A stretch of DNA of 42,237 nucleotides from Marinibacterium sp. Lineage in GTDB: Bacteria; Pseudomonadota; Alphaproteobacteria; Rhodobacterales; Rhodobacteraceae. The notes below the pieces were generated by a model that saw only the letters and a program-made list of their open reading frames with translations, did not search any database and was not told the DNA's origin. Below are positions 33,982 through 42,237 of the stretch, piece after piece. Positions within the stretch are counted from its first letter, which is position 1. Each line of letters starts with the position of its first letter. The stretch is taken from positions 1-42,237 of the forward strand of contig JAOXSC010000162.1 in the NCBI GenBank assembly GCA_025800215.1, given 5' to 3'. Position numbers and translations under genes: made by a program.

Positions 33982-34107
33982 ACAACCTGCGCGTGCATGA
34001 TCACCTTCAAGTCACCGTTTTCAAATGGTTTTTCCCCAAGTCGGCGCTTCCTTGCGCAATCGGCGCATGACTTGACGTCAATAGATGTAAAGACGCGTCA
34101 CCTACTA

Positions 34108-34136
34108 TTGCTGCGCCGCAGCATGGGCCCTATATG
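34108..34136 (+). promoter_or_regulatory. Candidate sigma-70 promoter of the GNAT gene
   Basis: TTGCTG (34108-34113), a 17-base spacer and TATATG (34131-34136), about 48 bases before the GNAT start. The upstream part of the same gap holds the palindrome TGACGTCA (34073-34080) and a related GACGCGTCA (34092-34100), possible operator halves. Confidence 0.45.
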
Positions 34137-34183
34137 ATCGGGATGGGAGGCATTGTTCAGTCCAACGAGACAAGGAACGTGCT

Positions 34184-34768
34184 ATGTCACACACTCCGAT
34201 CCGCCGCTTGCGGGCTTTTGATCTACCTAAGATCCGCAAGCATTTTCAACGACTTGACCCAGATACGCTGCGCCTGAGATTTCATCGTGGGATCAAACCT
34301 TCGGTGGTGCAGGCCTATGCCGATCACATCTTTGATCACGGCGGCCATTTCTATGGGGCTTTTGTCGGCAACCATCTGCGCGGGCTGGCCGAAATGCGGC
34401 CCGCCGACGGCAGCACCAGGCACACGCACGAGGTGGCCCTGACCGTCGAGTCCGGGTTTCAGGACCACGGCATCGGCTCGGACCTGTTGTCACGGCTGAT
34501 GACCGTGGCGCGCAACCGGGGCATCCGCAGCCTGCAGCTGTCCTGCCTGAGCGACAACGAGCGGATGGTCCATCTGGCCCGTCATCATGACGCGCATCTG
34601 TCCTTTGAATACGGGCAGTTCACCGCCGAGCTGACGCCCGCGCCCGGGACCTACCTGTCGGTCGCCCAAGAGCTTGCCGGGGAAACCCGCGCCTATGCAA
34701 ATCTTCTGGCGGATGTGGCCACGCATCCCGGTCGGCTTGTCCGGCTGGGCGGCTTTGCCCACCGTTAG
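34184..34768 (+). CDS. GNAT-family N-acetyltransferase
   Basis: A 194-residue acetyltransferase-fold protein that would use acetyl-CoA. The fold begins with IRRLRAFDLPKIRKHFQRLD and passes through YGAFVGNHLRGLAEMRP. The cofactor-binding loop is FQDHGIGSDLLSRL (Q/RxxGxG/A), followed by LQLSCLSDNERMVHLARHH. The N-terminal part (LDPDTLRLRFHRG) resembles the GNAT domains attached to acyl-CoA synthetase-like protein acetylases, so protein lysine acetylation is one possibility. AAGGA lies about seven to eight bases before the ATG. It converges on rmuC and shares a terminator with it. Confidence 0.87.
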   Translation: MSHTPIRRLRAFDLPKIRKHFQRLDPDTLRLRFHRGIKPSVVQAYADHIFDHGGHFYGAFVGNHLRGLAEMRPADGSTRHTHEVALTVESGFQDHGIGSDLLSRLMTVARNRGIRSLQLSCLSDNERMVHLARHHDAHLSFEYGQFTAELTPAPGTYLSVAQELAGETRAYANLLADVATHPGRLVRLGGFAHR

Positions 34769-34776
34769 ACAGCACT

Positions 34777-34802
34777 GGCAGGCCCTGACCTCAGGGCCTG
34801 CC
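34777..34802. terminator. Bidirectional terminator shared by GNAT and rmuC genes
   Basis: GGCAGGCCCTGA (34777-34788) and TCAGGGCCTGCC (34791-34802) are perfect inverted arms with two bases between; in practice a ten-pair stem with a six-base loop. The right arm contains the rmuC stop codon and its last three codons. Confidence 0.7.
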
Positions 34803-36062
34803 GATCCGTTCGATCTGGACCGGCGCAGAGGCTTCGGGATCATCGGGGGCGATCTCTTCGAAATCGAAATTGTCGAGCCGTTCGGCCCGCTTGCCCGCCC
34901 GCGAGGCCGCCGTCAGGATGCCGCTGACATCGTCACCCGCCTGACGCAGATGGGTTTCCAGCTTGCCCGCGCGCTGTTCGATCAGCTCGACATCGCGATG
35001 CAGCTGTTTCAGGGCCTTGCGGATCGCACCCGCCTGTTCGCGCATCCGCGCATCCTTGAGGATCGCGCGCATGGTGTTCAGCGTGGCCATGCAGGTGGTG
35101 GGCGACACCGTCCAGACCCGCGCATCAAAGCCTTCACGCACGATGTCGGCAAAGTTGGCATGCAGTTCGGCATAGACCGCTTCGGAGGGCAGGAACATCA
35201 GCGCCCCATCGGCGGTTTCCCCGTCGATGATGTATTTGTCCGCAATCGCCCGGATATGGGCGCGAAAGGCGGTGCGCAGATCCCTGACCGCCTGTTTCAC
35301 CTCGGCGTCGCTGCCGGCCGCGCGCAGCGCCTCGTAGGCTTCAAGCGGGAATTTGCTGTCGATCACGATCGGACCCGGCGGGTTGGGCAGGTGGATCAGG
35401 CAATCGGCCCGTTTGCCGTTGGACAGCGTCGGCTGCCAGGCATAGCTGTCGGCGGGCAGCGCCTTGGACAGGATGTCGCGCAACTGGATTTCTCCGAATG
35501 CGCCCCGTGTCTGCCGGTTGGACAGAATATCCTGCAGCCCCAGCACATCGCCCGACAGTTTGGTGATGTTGTCCTGCGCCTTGTCGATGGTGGCCAGACG
35601 TTCCTGCAGCACGGCCAGCGACGTCGCGGTGCGCTTGGCGTTGCCCTGCAGGCTTTCATTCATGCGCTCTTGCAGATCAACGATGGACCGCTGGGTCTTC
35701 AGTTGCAGATCGCTCAGGCTCTGCTGCATGCGGATCTGCGTCTGGCCAAGATTTTCGGCCAGCTGCACCTGCACCTCGCCCATGCGCTGTTCCATCAGCA
35801 GCGTCATCTGGGCCTGCCCGTTGGCCTGCGCATCCGACACCGAAGCAAGGCTGCCGCGCAGCTGCTCCTGCCCTTTACCAAGGGTGGTGATGTTCTGTCC
35901 GGTCGTCGCAATGTGCCGGGTCAGGGGTTCGATCATCCGTGCCGCGCGCGCACTGGCGCGCAGCGACAGGATCAGCAGCAAAAGGATGGCAACAACAATG
36001 CCACCGACCGCCAGAACGGCAGGGTCATCCAGCGCCACGCTATGGGTTCCGATCTGAATCAT
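34791..36062 (-). CDS. rmuC: DNA recombination protein RmuC
   Basis: A 423-residue protein of the RmuC family, which limits certain inversions between short repeats and carries a PD-(D/E)XK-like nuclease core. An N-terminal membrane helix (about 12-34, [19 protein letters not shown]) is followed by a long coiled coil (45-165) rich in Gln and Leu. The core shows [34 protein letters not shown] and [11 protein letters not shown]. Length is typical. The ATG at 36062 overlaps the mutL stop by four bases (ATGA), so repair genes are coupled. Confidence 0.93.
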   Translation of the reverse strand: MIQIGTHSVALDDPAVLAVGGIVVAILLLLILSLRASARAARMIEPLTRHIATTGQNITTLGKGQEQLRGSLASVSDAQANGQAQMTLLMEQRMGEVQVQLAENLGQTQIRMQQSLSDLQLKTQRSIVDLQERMNESLQGNAKRTATSLAVLQERLATIDKAQDNITKLSGDVLGLQDILSNRQTRGAFGEIQLRDILSKALPADSYAWQPTLSNGKRADCLIHLPNPPGPIVIDSKFPLEAYEALRAAGSDAEVKQAVRDLRTAFRAHIRAIADKYIIDGETADGALMFLPSEAVYAELHANFADIVREGFDARVWTVSPTTCMATLNTMRAILKDARMREQAGAIRKALKQLHRDVELIEQRAGKLETHLRQAGDDVSGILTAASRAGKRAERLDNFDFEEIAPDDPEASAPVQIERIGRP

Positions 36063-37978
36063 GTGCGTCCGAACAGCCGTTCAATATCGGCGAGCTTGAG
36101 TTCGACATAAGTGGGCCGCCCGTGGTTGCACTGGCCCGACAGGGGCGTGGCCTCCATCTCGCGCAGAAGCGCGTTCATCTCATCGGCCTGCATCCGCCGC
36201 CCCGAGCGGATCGACCCGTGGCAGGCCACCCGCGACAGGATCGCGTCGATCCGTGCCCCCAACAGGCCGCTGTCGCCCAGATCGCGCAGTTCATCGGCGA
36301 TGTCCCGCAGCAGGGCGTTGCTGTCGACCGCGCCGAGGATGGCAGGGGTTTCGCGCACCGCGATGGCAGATCCGCCAAAGGGTTCCAGCGTCAGACCCAG
36401 CCGCGACAGATCCCCGGCATGGGCCAGCAGGCGGGCACAGTCATCGGCGTCAAGCTCGACAATATCCGGGATCAGCAGCGCCTGCGCGGCGACCCCGGTC
36501 TGCGCCATCTGCGCCTTGAGCTTTTCATAGACCAGACGTTCATGCGCGGCGTGCTGGTCGACGATGACGATGCCGGTTTCGGTCTGGGCGATGATGTAGT
36601 TTTCATGCACCTGCGCCCGTGCCGCCCCCAGCGGCGCGGCATCGGCCACCGGATCGGGCGTGTCGATCACCGGTTCGGCGCGTGCCGACGGAACATCAAA
36701 AGGGGCCTGAAAATCGCGCACCGCCTCGGCCAGGCCGGGCTGAATGGACTGGACAGGCCGAGGGGCAAAGGCCGCGCGCGCGGCGTGATCCATCTGATAG
36801 ACACGCGGCTGCGTGGGTTCGGGCTGCATCGCGCCCAGTGTCGCGCCGGCCACGGTGGTGGATGCGCGGTGCCCGGCCTCGGCCAGCGCATGGCGCAGCG
36901 CCGACACGATCAGCCCGCGTGCCAGCCCCGGATCGCGAAAGCGGACTTCGGATTTCGCGGGATGCACGTTTACATCCACCAGTTCGGGATCACAGTCGAT
37001 GAAGAGCGCGGCGGCCGGGTGCCGGTCGCGGCTGAGCACATCCATATAGGCCGCGCGCAGGGCCCCGCTCAGCAGTTTGTCGCGCACAGGGCGGCCATTG
37101 ACGAACAGGAACTGCGCCACCGCCGCGCCGCGCGAATAGGTCGGCAGCGCCGCATAGCCAAACAGCCGCAGCCCGTCGCGCGTCGCGTCGATCCGCAGCG
37201 CGTTTTCGGCAAATTCTGCACCCAGAACGCGGGCCAGCCGCCCGTGCAGAGCATCAAACAGATCGCCGGTTTCGGCATCCGCCCGGAAGGTGACACGCCC
37301 GTCGCCCCCGCCTGAGACGTCACGCAGGCACAGGCTGATTGAGGGCTCGGCCATCGCCAGACGCTTGACCACATCGCTGATCGCCTGGGTTTCGGCACGG
37401 TCGCTGCGCAGGAATTTCAGCCGCGCGGGCGTGGCAAAGAACAGATCGCGCAGCTCGACAATGGTGCCCTGACGCAGGGCGGCGGGGCGCACCGGCTCGA
37501 TCTGCCCGCCCGAGACACGGATCATCGCCGCCGCCTCGCCCTCGGCGCGGCTGGTGATGGTCAGGCGGCCCACGGCACCAAGCGATGGCAGCGCTTCACC
37601 CCGGAACCCGAAGGTGTGGATGTTCAACAGATCCGACCCGTCGATCTTGGACGTGGCATGACGCGACAGGGCCAGCGGCAGATCACTGGCGCTCATGCCG
37701 CAGCCATCGTCGGTGACCCGGATCAGCGTCTTGCCGCCATCGGCTATGTCCACGGTGATCCGGCGTGCGCCCGCATCGACGGCATTTTCCACCAGCTCCT
37801 TGACCGCCGAGGCAGGGCGTTCCACCACCTCGCCGGCGGCAATCCGGTTGACGGCACCTTCGTCAAGCTGCCGGATCACAGGCCGCGGATCGGGGCCGGT
37901 GTCAGGGCTCATCGCTGGACTCGTCTTTGGGCGCGTATCTGGGCGATCATCGCCGATATTGGGGTTCGTCTGAGACAT
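36059..37978 (-). CDS. mutL: DNA mismatch repair protein MutL, endonuclease type
   Basis: A 639-residue mismatch-repair ATPase. The N-terminal GHKL domain has [44 protein letters not shown] and [14 protein letters not shown]. The C-terminal dimerisation domain contains [12 protein letters not shown] (474-485), matching the nuclease motif DQHA-x2-E-x4-E, plus ACHGSIRSG and CNHGRPT. It therefore belongs to the nicking MutL group, as expected in bacteria without MutH. A Pro/Asp-rich lead of about 33 residues precedes VIRQLDEG. The start at 37978 is uncertain because no clear ribosome site is visible; ATG at 37912 is an alternative. Confidence 0.95.
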   Translation of the reverse strand: MSQTNPNIGDDRPDTRPKTSPAMSPDTGPDPRPVIRQLDEGAVNRIAAGEVVERPASAVKELVENAVDAGARRITVDIADGGKTLIRVTDDGCGMSASDLPLALSRHATSKIDGSDLLNIHTFGFRGEALPSLGAVGRLTITSRAEGEAAAMIRVSGGQIEPVRPAALRQGTIVELRDLFFATPARLKFLRSDRAETQAISDVVKRLAMAEPSISLCLRDVSGGGDGRVTFRADAETGDLFDALHGRLARVLGAEFAENALRIDATRDGLRLFGYAALPTYSRGAAVAQFLFVNGRPVRDKLLSGALRAAYMDVLSRDRHPAAALFIDCDPELVDVNVHPAKSEVRFRDPGLARGLIVSALRHALAEAGHRASTTVAGATLGAMQPEPTQPRVYQMDHAARAAFAPRPVQSIQPGLAEAVRDFQAPFDVPSARAEPVIDTPDPVADAAPLGAARAQVHENYIIAQTETGIVIVDQHAAHERLVYEKLKAQMAQTGVAAQALLIPDIVELDADDCARLLAHAGDLSRLGLTLEPFGGSAIAVRETPAILGAVDSNALLRDIADELRDLGDSGLLGARIDAILSRVACHGSIRSGRRMQADEMNALLREMEATPLSGQCNHGRPTYVELKLADIERLFGRT

Positions 37979-38035
37979 GCCCCAAAACTTAGCATGCAGC
38001 CAGACGATTCTGAACCCGCAAAGATGGGGCGGATC

Positions 38036-39943
38036 CTAGTCCGGGGCCAGCGCGGCAAGCTCGCGATTGAGAAACCCCGACACGCAGGACGCCCCGTGCA
38101 GCGCCGCGCCATAGGCGACGATGCGCCGTTGCAACGGGCTCAGGTCGGCCGGCAGTTCGGACCAGATCGCCGCCTGCCGCAATGCGGTGCCCAGCGGGTC
38201 TGGCCGGTCGCGGGTCGGGGCTCGTTGCAGCGATCCGTCACGGATCTGATCGGCGTCATAGATGCGGGTGCCCTCCTTGATAGTGGCGCGGACCGTGAGA
38301 GTGCTCAGCGTTTCGGGATCCACAGCCGTGGGATCATCTGACAGGATCACCAGATCCGCCAGCTTGCCCGGAACAAGCGATCCTTTGCTGTCCTCTTCGA
38401 AATGCTGATAGGCGGGCCAGAGCGTCATGGCCCTGAGCGCGGTCATCACATCCACCCGATGCGCGGGGCCAATGATGTCCCCCGATCGCGACCGCCTTGT
38501 GACGGTGGCGGCCAGCACCCGCATGCTGTCGGGAAAGGCCACGGGCGCATCGTGATGGGTCGAAAACCGCGCGCCGCGTGCCAGATACCAGCCGGTGGGC
38601 GATATGTTGTCCGCATTGACCGGCCCGACGGTGCGGTCGCGGTGCCAGTCCCCCCAGTAAAACGTGTGCATGGGAAAGAGCGACGGGAACACATCCAGCG
38701 CGACAAAGCTGTCCACCTGATCCGGGCGCTGGAACTGGCCGTGGATCAGCACCGGACGGCGGTCGGCGCGGCCATGGGTTTCGGTGGCCTCGGCAATGGC
38801 AGCGATCAGCAGGTCGCTGGCGGCCTCTCCGTTGGAATGGGTGAGGATCTGGATGTCATTGGCAAAGGCCCAGTCGACCGCATCGAACACCTGATCGGCG
38901 CTGGCGGCGGGATAGCCCGCATAGTCGCGCCGCTGGCTGTCGGGCGGGCGGTAGTAAGGCCGGTCGCGCCAGGCGGTGAACCCCTGGGGCGAACCGTCGA
39001 TGGTCAGCTTGGCGCCCCCCACGCGGAACCGGTTGTCATAGCTGCGTGTGGCGTTGTCGGCGATCACCTGGCGGTCGGCCAGCACATCGGGATAGGCGAC
39101 CACGTCGATCGCGAGCCCCTGAGCGGCCGCCACCCCCTGCATCACCGCCACCTGCCCGGCGGTGGATCGGCCATCCTGCCCGGTGGTATAGCCGAAACTG
39201 GCCAGCAGCTCGGTTCCGGCGGTGAACATGGCGGCGGCCCCGGCGCCGTCGAGATTGCGCAGAACGCGGGTCAGGGCTGCAAACATCGGCGTTTCTTCGA
39301 GAACGCCATCGGGGGCGCCATCCGCCTCGCGGCGGATGACGCCGCCTTGCATCTCCGGAGTGTCGGCGGCAAAGCCGACAAGACCGAGCGCCGCCGTATT
39401 GGCCACCGCGATATGGCCCGACTGGTGCAGGATGAAGATCGGCAGATCGGCGGACACCGCATCAAGGTCATGACGGGTGGGGTGGCGCAGCTCGGCCAGC
39501 TGGCTGTCATCATAGCCAAAGCCGATGAGCACCCCGAGCGCGTCGATGCGCGCGGCATGGGCCTGTGCATAGTCGCCCAGAACCTGCTGCAGGCTGGCAA
39601 TGTCATTGACCGGGCCATCAGGCGCGGGCAGCAGATTGGCCGACAGCGCCTGCAGCCCGATCGCCATCGCATGCCCGTGGGCGTCGACAAACCCCGGCAA
39701 CAGCGCGCGGCCATCAAGATCCACGATCCGGGTGGCCGCGCCCCGATGGCGGTGGACGTCATCCAGCGCGCCCACAGCCAGAATGCGCCCGTCGAGCACG
39801 GCCAGCGCGTCGGCCCGTGGGGTGGCGTCATCCATGGTGAGGATCGGACCGCCAAGATAGATCGTGTCGGCGTCCTGCGCGGGCGCCTGAGTGGCCAGAC
39901 CGACCGAAAGCGCGGCCATGGCGAAACGTGTTGTCCAGATCAT
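38036..39943 (-). CDS. Exported YtcJ-like metal-dependent amidohydrolase
   Basis: A 635-residue amidohydrolase family 3 protein. A signal peptide (MIWTTRFAMAALSVGLATQA, cut near APAQ) suggests periplasmic location. Family marks are LDGRALLPGFVDAHGHAM (metal-binding HxH), FILHQSGHIAVANTAAL, LTIDGSPQGFTAW, ILTHSNGEAASDLL, THHDAPVAFPDSM and the C-terminal GSLVPGKLADLVILSDDP. The ATG at 39943 is chosen over 40021 because GAGGGA lies about eight bases before it and the signal peptide begins there. Substrates of this family are poorly known (amides, cyclic ureas, formamides). It is transcribed towards mutL with a 57-base gap. Confidence 0.88.
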   Translation of the reverse strand: MIWTTRFAMAALSVGLATQAPAQDADTIYLGGPILTMDDATPRADALAVLDGRILAVGALDDVHRHRGAATRIVDLDGRALLPGFVDAHGHAMAIGLQALSANLLPAPDGPVNDIASLQQVLGDYAQAHAARIDALGVLIGFGYDDSQLAELRHPTRHDLDAVSADLPIFILHQSGHIAVANTAALGLVGFAADTPEMQGGVIRREADGAPDGVLEETPMFAALTRVLRNLDGAGAAAMFTAGTELLASFGYTTGQDGRSTAGQVAVMQGVAAAQGLAIDVVAYPDVLADRQVIADNATRSYDNRFRVGGAKLTIDGSPQGFTAWRDRPYYRPPDSQRRDYAGYPAASADQVFDAVDWAFANDIQILTHSNGEAASDLLIAAIAEATETHGRADRRPVLIHGQFQRPDQVDSFVALDVFPSLFPMHTFYWGDWHRDRTVGPVNADNISPTGWYLARGARFSTHHDAPVAFPDSMRVLAATVTRRSRSGDIIGPAHRVDVMTALRAMTLWPAYQHFEEDSKGSLVPGKLADLVILSDDPTAVDPETLSTLTVRATIKEGTRIYDADQIRDGSLQRAPTRDRPDPLGTALRQAAIWSELPADLSPLQRRIVAYGAALHGASCVSGFLNRELAALAPD

Positions 39944-40028
39944 GATCGGTCCCTCGCCCGCTTGGTCTCTGCGGGTAAGGTTAACACGAAAACGGCGTGA
40001 GTTCACCGCTCGACGGGACAAGGCGAGG

Positions 40029-40054
40029 GTAAGGCGGGCTTAAGCCCGCCCTAC
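40029..40054. repeat. REP-like intergenic palindrome
   Basis: A perfect 18-base palindrome, GGCGGGCTTAAGCCCGCC (40033-40050), within outer arms GTA(A) and (C)TAC. The form GTAGGGCGGGC...GCCCGCCCTAC is a familiar dispersed intergenic element in Rhodobacteraceae. It also could act as a transcription stop between the aminotransferase and amidohydrolase genes. Confidence 0.6.
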
Positions 40055-40089
40055 GCCCGAACCGAATGTCGGGGTGGTGTGTTGGGGGA

Positions 40090-40152
40090 AGGGGGCGCTG
40101 CCCCCTCTGGCTGCGCCATTCACCCCCGAGGTATTTTTTGCCACAAAGAAAG
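40090..40152. repeat. Dispersed Rhodobacteraceae-type intergenic repeat with hairpin
   Basis: AGGGGGC (40090-40096), GCT, GCCCCCT (40100-40106) forms a hairpin. It is followed by CACCCCCGAGGTATTTTTTG (from 40131), then GCCACAAAGAAAG. This combination of a GGGGGC/GCCCCC hairpin and a CCCCCGAGGTATTT block is one I recognise as recurring between genes in this family. It directly follows the aminotransferase stop (minus strand). Confidence 0.55.
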
Positions 40153-40164
40153 GGCGGGGCCGGT

Positions 40165-41514
40165 TCAGGCGGCGGCGAAGCCTGCATCGAGGGCTGAAAG
40201 GATGGTGTTGACCTCGGCCTCGGTGATCACGAGCGGGGGGGACATCAGGATGTTGTTGGCCCCCAGCCGCACCAGAGCCCCCGCCTGATAGGCGGCTTCG
40301 TGGATACGTTTCATCGTGTCGTTGTCCATCGGGGTCTTGGCGGCGCGGTCGCTGACGATTTCGATCCCGGTCATCAGCCCGTGCCCCCCGCGCACATCGC
40401 CGATGATGTCGTATTTTTCCGCCAGCGCCTTGACCCCTTCGAAGAGCTGGGTGCCGCGCGGGCCGGCATTGGCGCGCGTGTCGAGCCGCAGCGTTTCCGA
40501 CAGGCAGGCGGTCACCGCCGCCGCGCCCACAGGGTGGGCCGAATAGGTGTAGCCGTGGAAGATGCTGCCAGCGGCGCCGGAGTTTTCGAACACCTCGGCC
40601 AGCTTGTCATTGACCAGCAGCGCGCCGACCGGGAAATAGGCCGATGTGATGCCTTTGGCACAGGTCATCATGTCGGGTTTGACCCCCCAGTGCCGTGCGC
40701 CCGACCAGTCGCCGGTGCGGCCGAAACCGGTGATGACCTCGTCCGAAATCACCAGGATCCCGTTGCGCTGGCAGATCTCGGCCAGCATCGGCATCAGCGT
40801 TTCATGCGGGACGATGACGCCGCCTGCGCCCTGGATCGGCTCCATGATGAAGGCGGCGATGGTGCCCGGCCCCTGGAAGGCGATTTCATCTTCCAGCGCA
40901 TTGGCGATGAGCTGGGCCAGTTTCGCCGGATCCGTTTCGTTGAAGGGGTTGCGATAGGTATAGGGGCTGGGGATGTGGAAGCAGCCCGGCAGCAGCGGTT
41001 CGTAATTGATGCGGAAGCGGTTGTTGCCGTTGACCGAGGCACCGCCGATATGGGTGCCGTGATAGCCTTTCTTGAGGCTGAGGAACTTGGTGCGCCCCGC
41101 CTCTCCGCGCAGTTTGTGATATTGCCGGGCCAGGCGCAGCGCGCTTTCCACCGCGTCCGACCCGCCCGAGGTGAAGAAGACCCGGCTCATCCCGTCGGCG
41201 TCGAAGAACTCGCGCACCGCGTAAGAGGCTTCGATGGCCTTGTCATGAGTGGTGCCGCCAAAGGCCGAGCAATAGGGCAGATCGTAGAGCTGGCTTGCGA
41301 TCGCCTCTTTCACCGTGTCGTTGGAATAGCCCAGGTTGACGCACCACAGCCCACCCACGGCATCCACCGCCTTGTGGCCGTCGATGTCGATCAGATGGGC
41401 GCCTTCGCCCTTGGTGATGATGGTGGGGGCGTGTTTCTGCAGGTCGCCGGGATGGCCCATCGGGTGCCACAGGTGACGGGCGTTGTTTTCACGCAGGAAG
41501 TTGTCGTCTTTCAT
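40165..41514 (-). CDS. Class III (omega) aminotransferase, PLP-dependent
   Basis: A 449-residue fold-type I aminotransferase that would move an amino group from an omega-amino acid or amine to pyruvate. PLP-site residues are visible: SGGSDAVESALRLAR (phosphate-binding), KKGYHGTHIGGASVNG, EPIQGAGGVIVP, D258 in ISDEVITGFGRTG and Schiff-base K287 in CAKGITSAYFPVGA. HLWHPMG near the N terminus is typical of beta-alanine/taurine/putrescine-pyruvate aminotransferases. GGAGG lies before the ATG at 41514. Substrate cannot be chosen between these. A palindrome, TTTGATCAAA, lies 20 bases upstream. Confidence 0.9.
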   Translation of the reverse strand: MKDDNFLRENNARHLWHPMGHPGDLQKHAPTIITKGEGAHLIDIDGHKAVDAVGGLWCVNLGYSNDTVKEAIASQLYDLPYCSAFGGTTHDKAIEASYAVREFFDADGMSRVFFTSGGSDAVESALRLARQYHKLRGEAGRTKFLSLKKGYHGTHIGGASVNGNNRFRINYEPLLPGCFHIPSPYTYRNPFNETDPAKLAQLIANALEDEIAFQGPGTIAAFIMEPIQGAGGVIVPHETLMPMLAEICQRNGILVISDEVITGFGRTGDWSGARHWGVKPDMMTCAKGITSAYFPVGALLVNDKLAEVFENSGAAGSIFHGYTYSAHPVGAAAVTACLSETLRLDTRANAGPRGTQLFEGVKALAEKYDIIGDVRGGHGLMTGIEIVSDRAAKTPMDNDTMKRIHEAAYQAGALVRLGANNILMSPPLVITEAEVNTILSALDAGFAAA

Positions 41515-41533
41515 GGGGGCCTCCGCGTCGCGA

Positions 41534-41543
41534 TTTGATCAAA
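41534..41543. promoter_or_regulatory. Palindrome upstream of the aminotransferase gene
   Basis: TTTGATCAAA is a perfect ten-base palindrome set in a longer imperfect one (GCGA...TCGC, about 41530-41549). It is 20 bases before the aminotransferase start, so it is placed like an operator. The regulator is unknown. Confidence 0.3.
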
Positions 41544-41559
41544 AGTCGCCAAATAGGAA

Positions 41560-41575
41560 GCCACGAATCCGTGGC
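41560..41575 (-). terminator. Small hairpin after the metal permease gene
   Basis: GCCACG (41560-41565), loop AATC, CGTGGC (41570-41575), followed on the minus strand by TTCCTATTTGG. A weak intrinsic-terminator candidate, 15 bases past the permease stop. Confidence 0.4.
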
Positions 41576-41589
41576 CCATGCAAGGGGCA

Positions 41590-42237
41590 TCAGCCCTGCG
41601 GGGCCGCACCGCTGGCGTGTCGGCAGGGGCCCAAAAGCGAGGCAAGTGCGAGGATCACGCCCGAAACGGTGGCGATCATGCCTGCCGCGCTGACCGCATC
41701 CGCCGCGCCGATCCAGAGCGGGCCATAGCCTGCCAGCACATAGCCGACCACCGCCGAAAGGGTGGCGAAGGCCGCGCTCCAGAGGATCTGATGCGACAGC
41801 CGGTTGGTCATCAGCCGGGCGGCGGCGGGCGGGCAGATGAACATGGCGATGACGATGATCGAGCCCACCGCGTCAAAGGCCGCCACCGCCGCGATGGCCG
41901 ACAGCACCACCAGCCCCAGCCCGATGGCCGTTGTGGGCAGGCCAAGGGTGCGGGCAAAGCCTTCGTCAAAGGTCGAAATCTTGAGCGGCCGCCAGAACAG
42001 CCAGGTCAGCCCGCCCACAACCAGCGCCGTGATCGCAATGCGCGGCAGCTCGGGCGGCAAACCGGCCAGCGCCGACAGATCCCAGAGCGAGGACCACCCG
42101 CTCGCATCCAGCCAGATCAGGCTTTCAAGACTGCCATAGAGCGCGTGTTCCACATCCAGATGCACGCTTGAGGTATCGCTCTGCCCCAGCAACAGAACCC
42201 CGGCGGCAAACATGGCGGTAAAGATCACGCCCATGGC
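41590..42237 (-). CDS. Metal (Mn/Zn/Fe) ABC transporter permease, ABC-3 family, C-terminal part
   Basis: The last 215 or so residues of an inner-membrane permease for divalent metals (TroC/D, MntB, SitC/D, ZnuB family). The frame continues past base 42237, so the N terminus is missing. Visible are ALYGSLESLIWLDASG, the cytoplasmic coupling region STFDEGFARTLGLP, and SIIVIAMFICPPAAARLMTN. VVGYVLAGYGPLWIGAADAV and further C-terminal helices follow. The loop between helices after ALYGSLESL is longer than in ZnuB and fits the Mn/Fe (TroD/SitD) subgroup better. The ATPase and binding protein would be upstream, outside the window. Confidence 0.88.
   Translation of the reverse strand, partial: AMGVIFTAMFAAGVLLLGQSDTSSVHLDVEHALYGSLESLIWLDASGWSSLWDLSALAGLPPELPRIAITALVVGGLTWLFWRPLKISTFDEGFARTLGLPTTAIGLGLVVLSAIAAVAAFDAVGSIIVIAMFICPPAAARLMTNRLSHQILWSAAFATLSAVVGYVLAGYGPLWIGAADAVSAAGMIATVSGVILALASLLGPCRHASGAAPQG

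Overview
The window reads as chromosomal DNA of a Rhodobacteraceae (Roseobacter/Rhodobacter-type) alphaproteobacterium. The basis is high GC content with strong G/C third-position bias, a DinB with the N-terminal zinc-ribbon extension seen in this family, a complete rpoE-chrR locus with its adjacent five-gene operon arranged as in Rhodobacter sphaeroides, the two-gene saccharopine (lysine) pathway, and GC-rich intergenic palindromes typical of the family. No phage, IS element, CRISPR array or plasmid function was seen. Gene density is high and many neighbours overlap by ATGA, so the operons are tight.

Layout. 1-5000: clpB (cut by the left edge, with a heat-shock-type promoter), pyrF, a Nudix hydrolase, dinB and an N-formylglutamate amidohydrolase. 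5000-6140: tRNA-Val(GAC) with a strong promoter, rpmJ (41 codons) and an XRE-cupin regulator. 6143-7843: a lone Fe3+-type ABC permease. 7901-16762 (minus strand): a catabolic module of acyl-CoA synthetase, livG, livH, an 85-residue two-helix membrane protein, livM, a periplasmic binding protein, livF and a PaaK-like protein. It is divergent from a soluble PAS hybrid histidine kinase and an OmpR-type response regulator (16998-19597). Two 10-bp tandem direct repeats lie in the shared promoter region.

19600-25551: an M20-type amidase/carbamoylase, an HNH endonuclease gene interrupted by one amber codon, a large molybdo-formate dehydrogenase alpha subunit without its usual partners, and a histidine phosphatase. 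25629-27829: lysine-forming saccharopine dehydrogenase and a saccharopine-reductase-like partner. 27857-33925: the singlet-oxygen-type locus. rpoE-chrR faces plus; facing minus is an operon of FAD amine-oxidase-like protein, DUF1365, MFS, DUF3833 and SDR. 34184-37978: GNAT, rmuC and mutL. 38036-42237: an exported YtcJ-like amidohydrolase, a class III aminotransferase and a metal ABC permease cut by the right edge.

How genes work together. The CoA ligases plus LIV transporter look like uptake followed by CoA activation of an organic acid, with the divergent two-component system as the likely regulator. The substrate is unknown. RpoE/ChrR should control the fatty-acid/flavin operon on photooxidative stress. 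The most interesting points are the CoA-ligase/LIV/two-component module with its direct-repeat operator candidate, its PaaK-like protein without a normal ATP loop, its unrecognised small membrane protein, and the single-codon lesion in the HNH gene.
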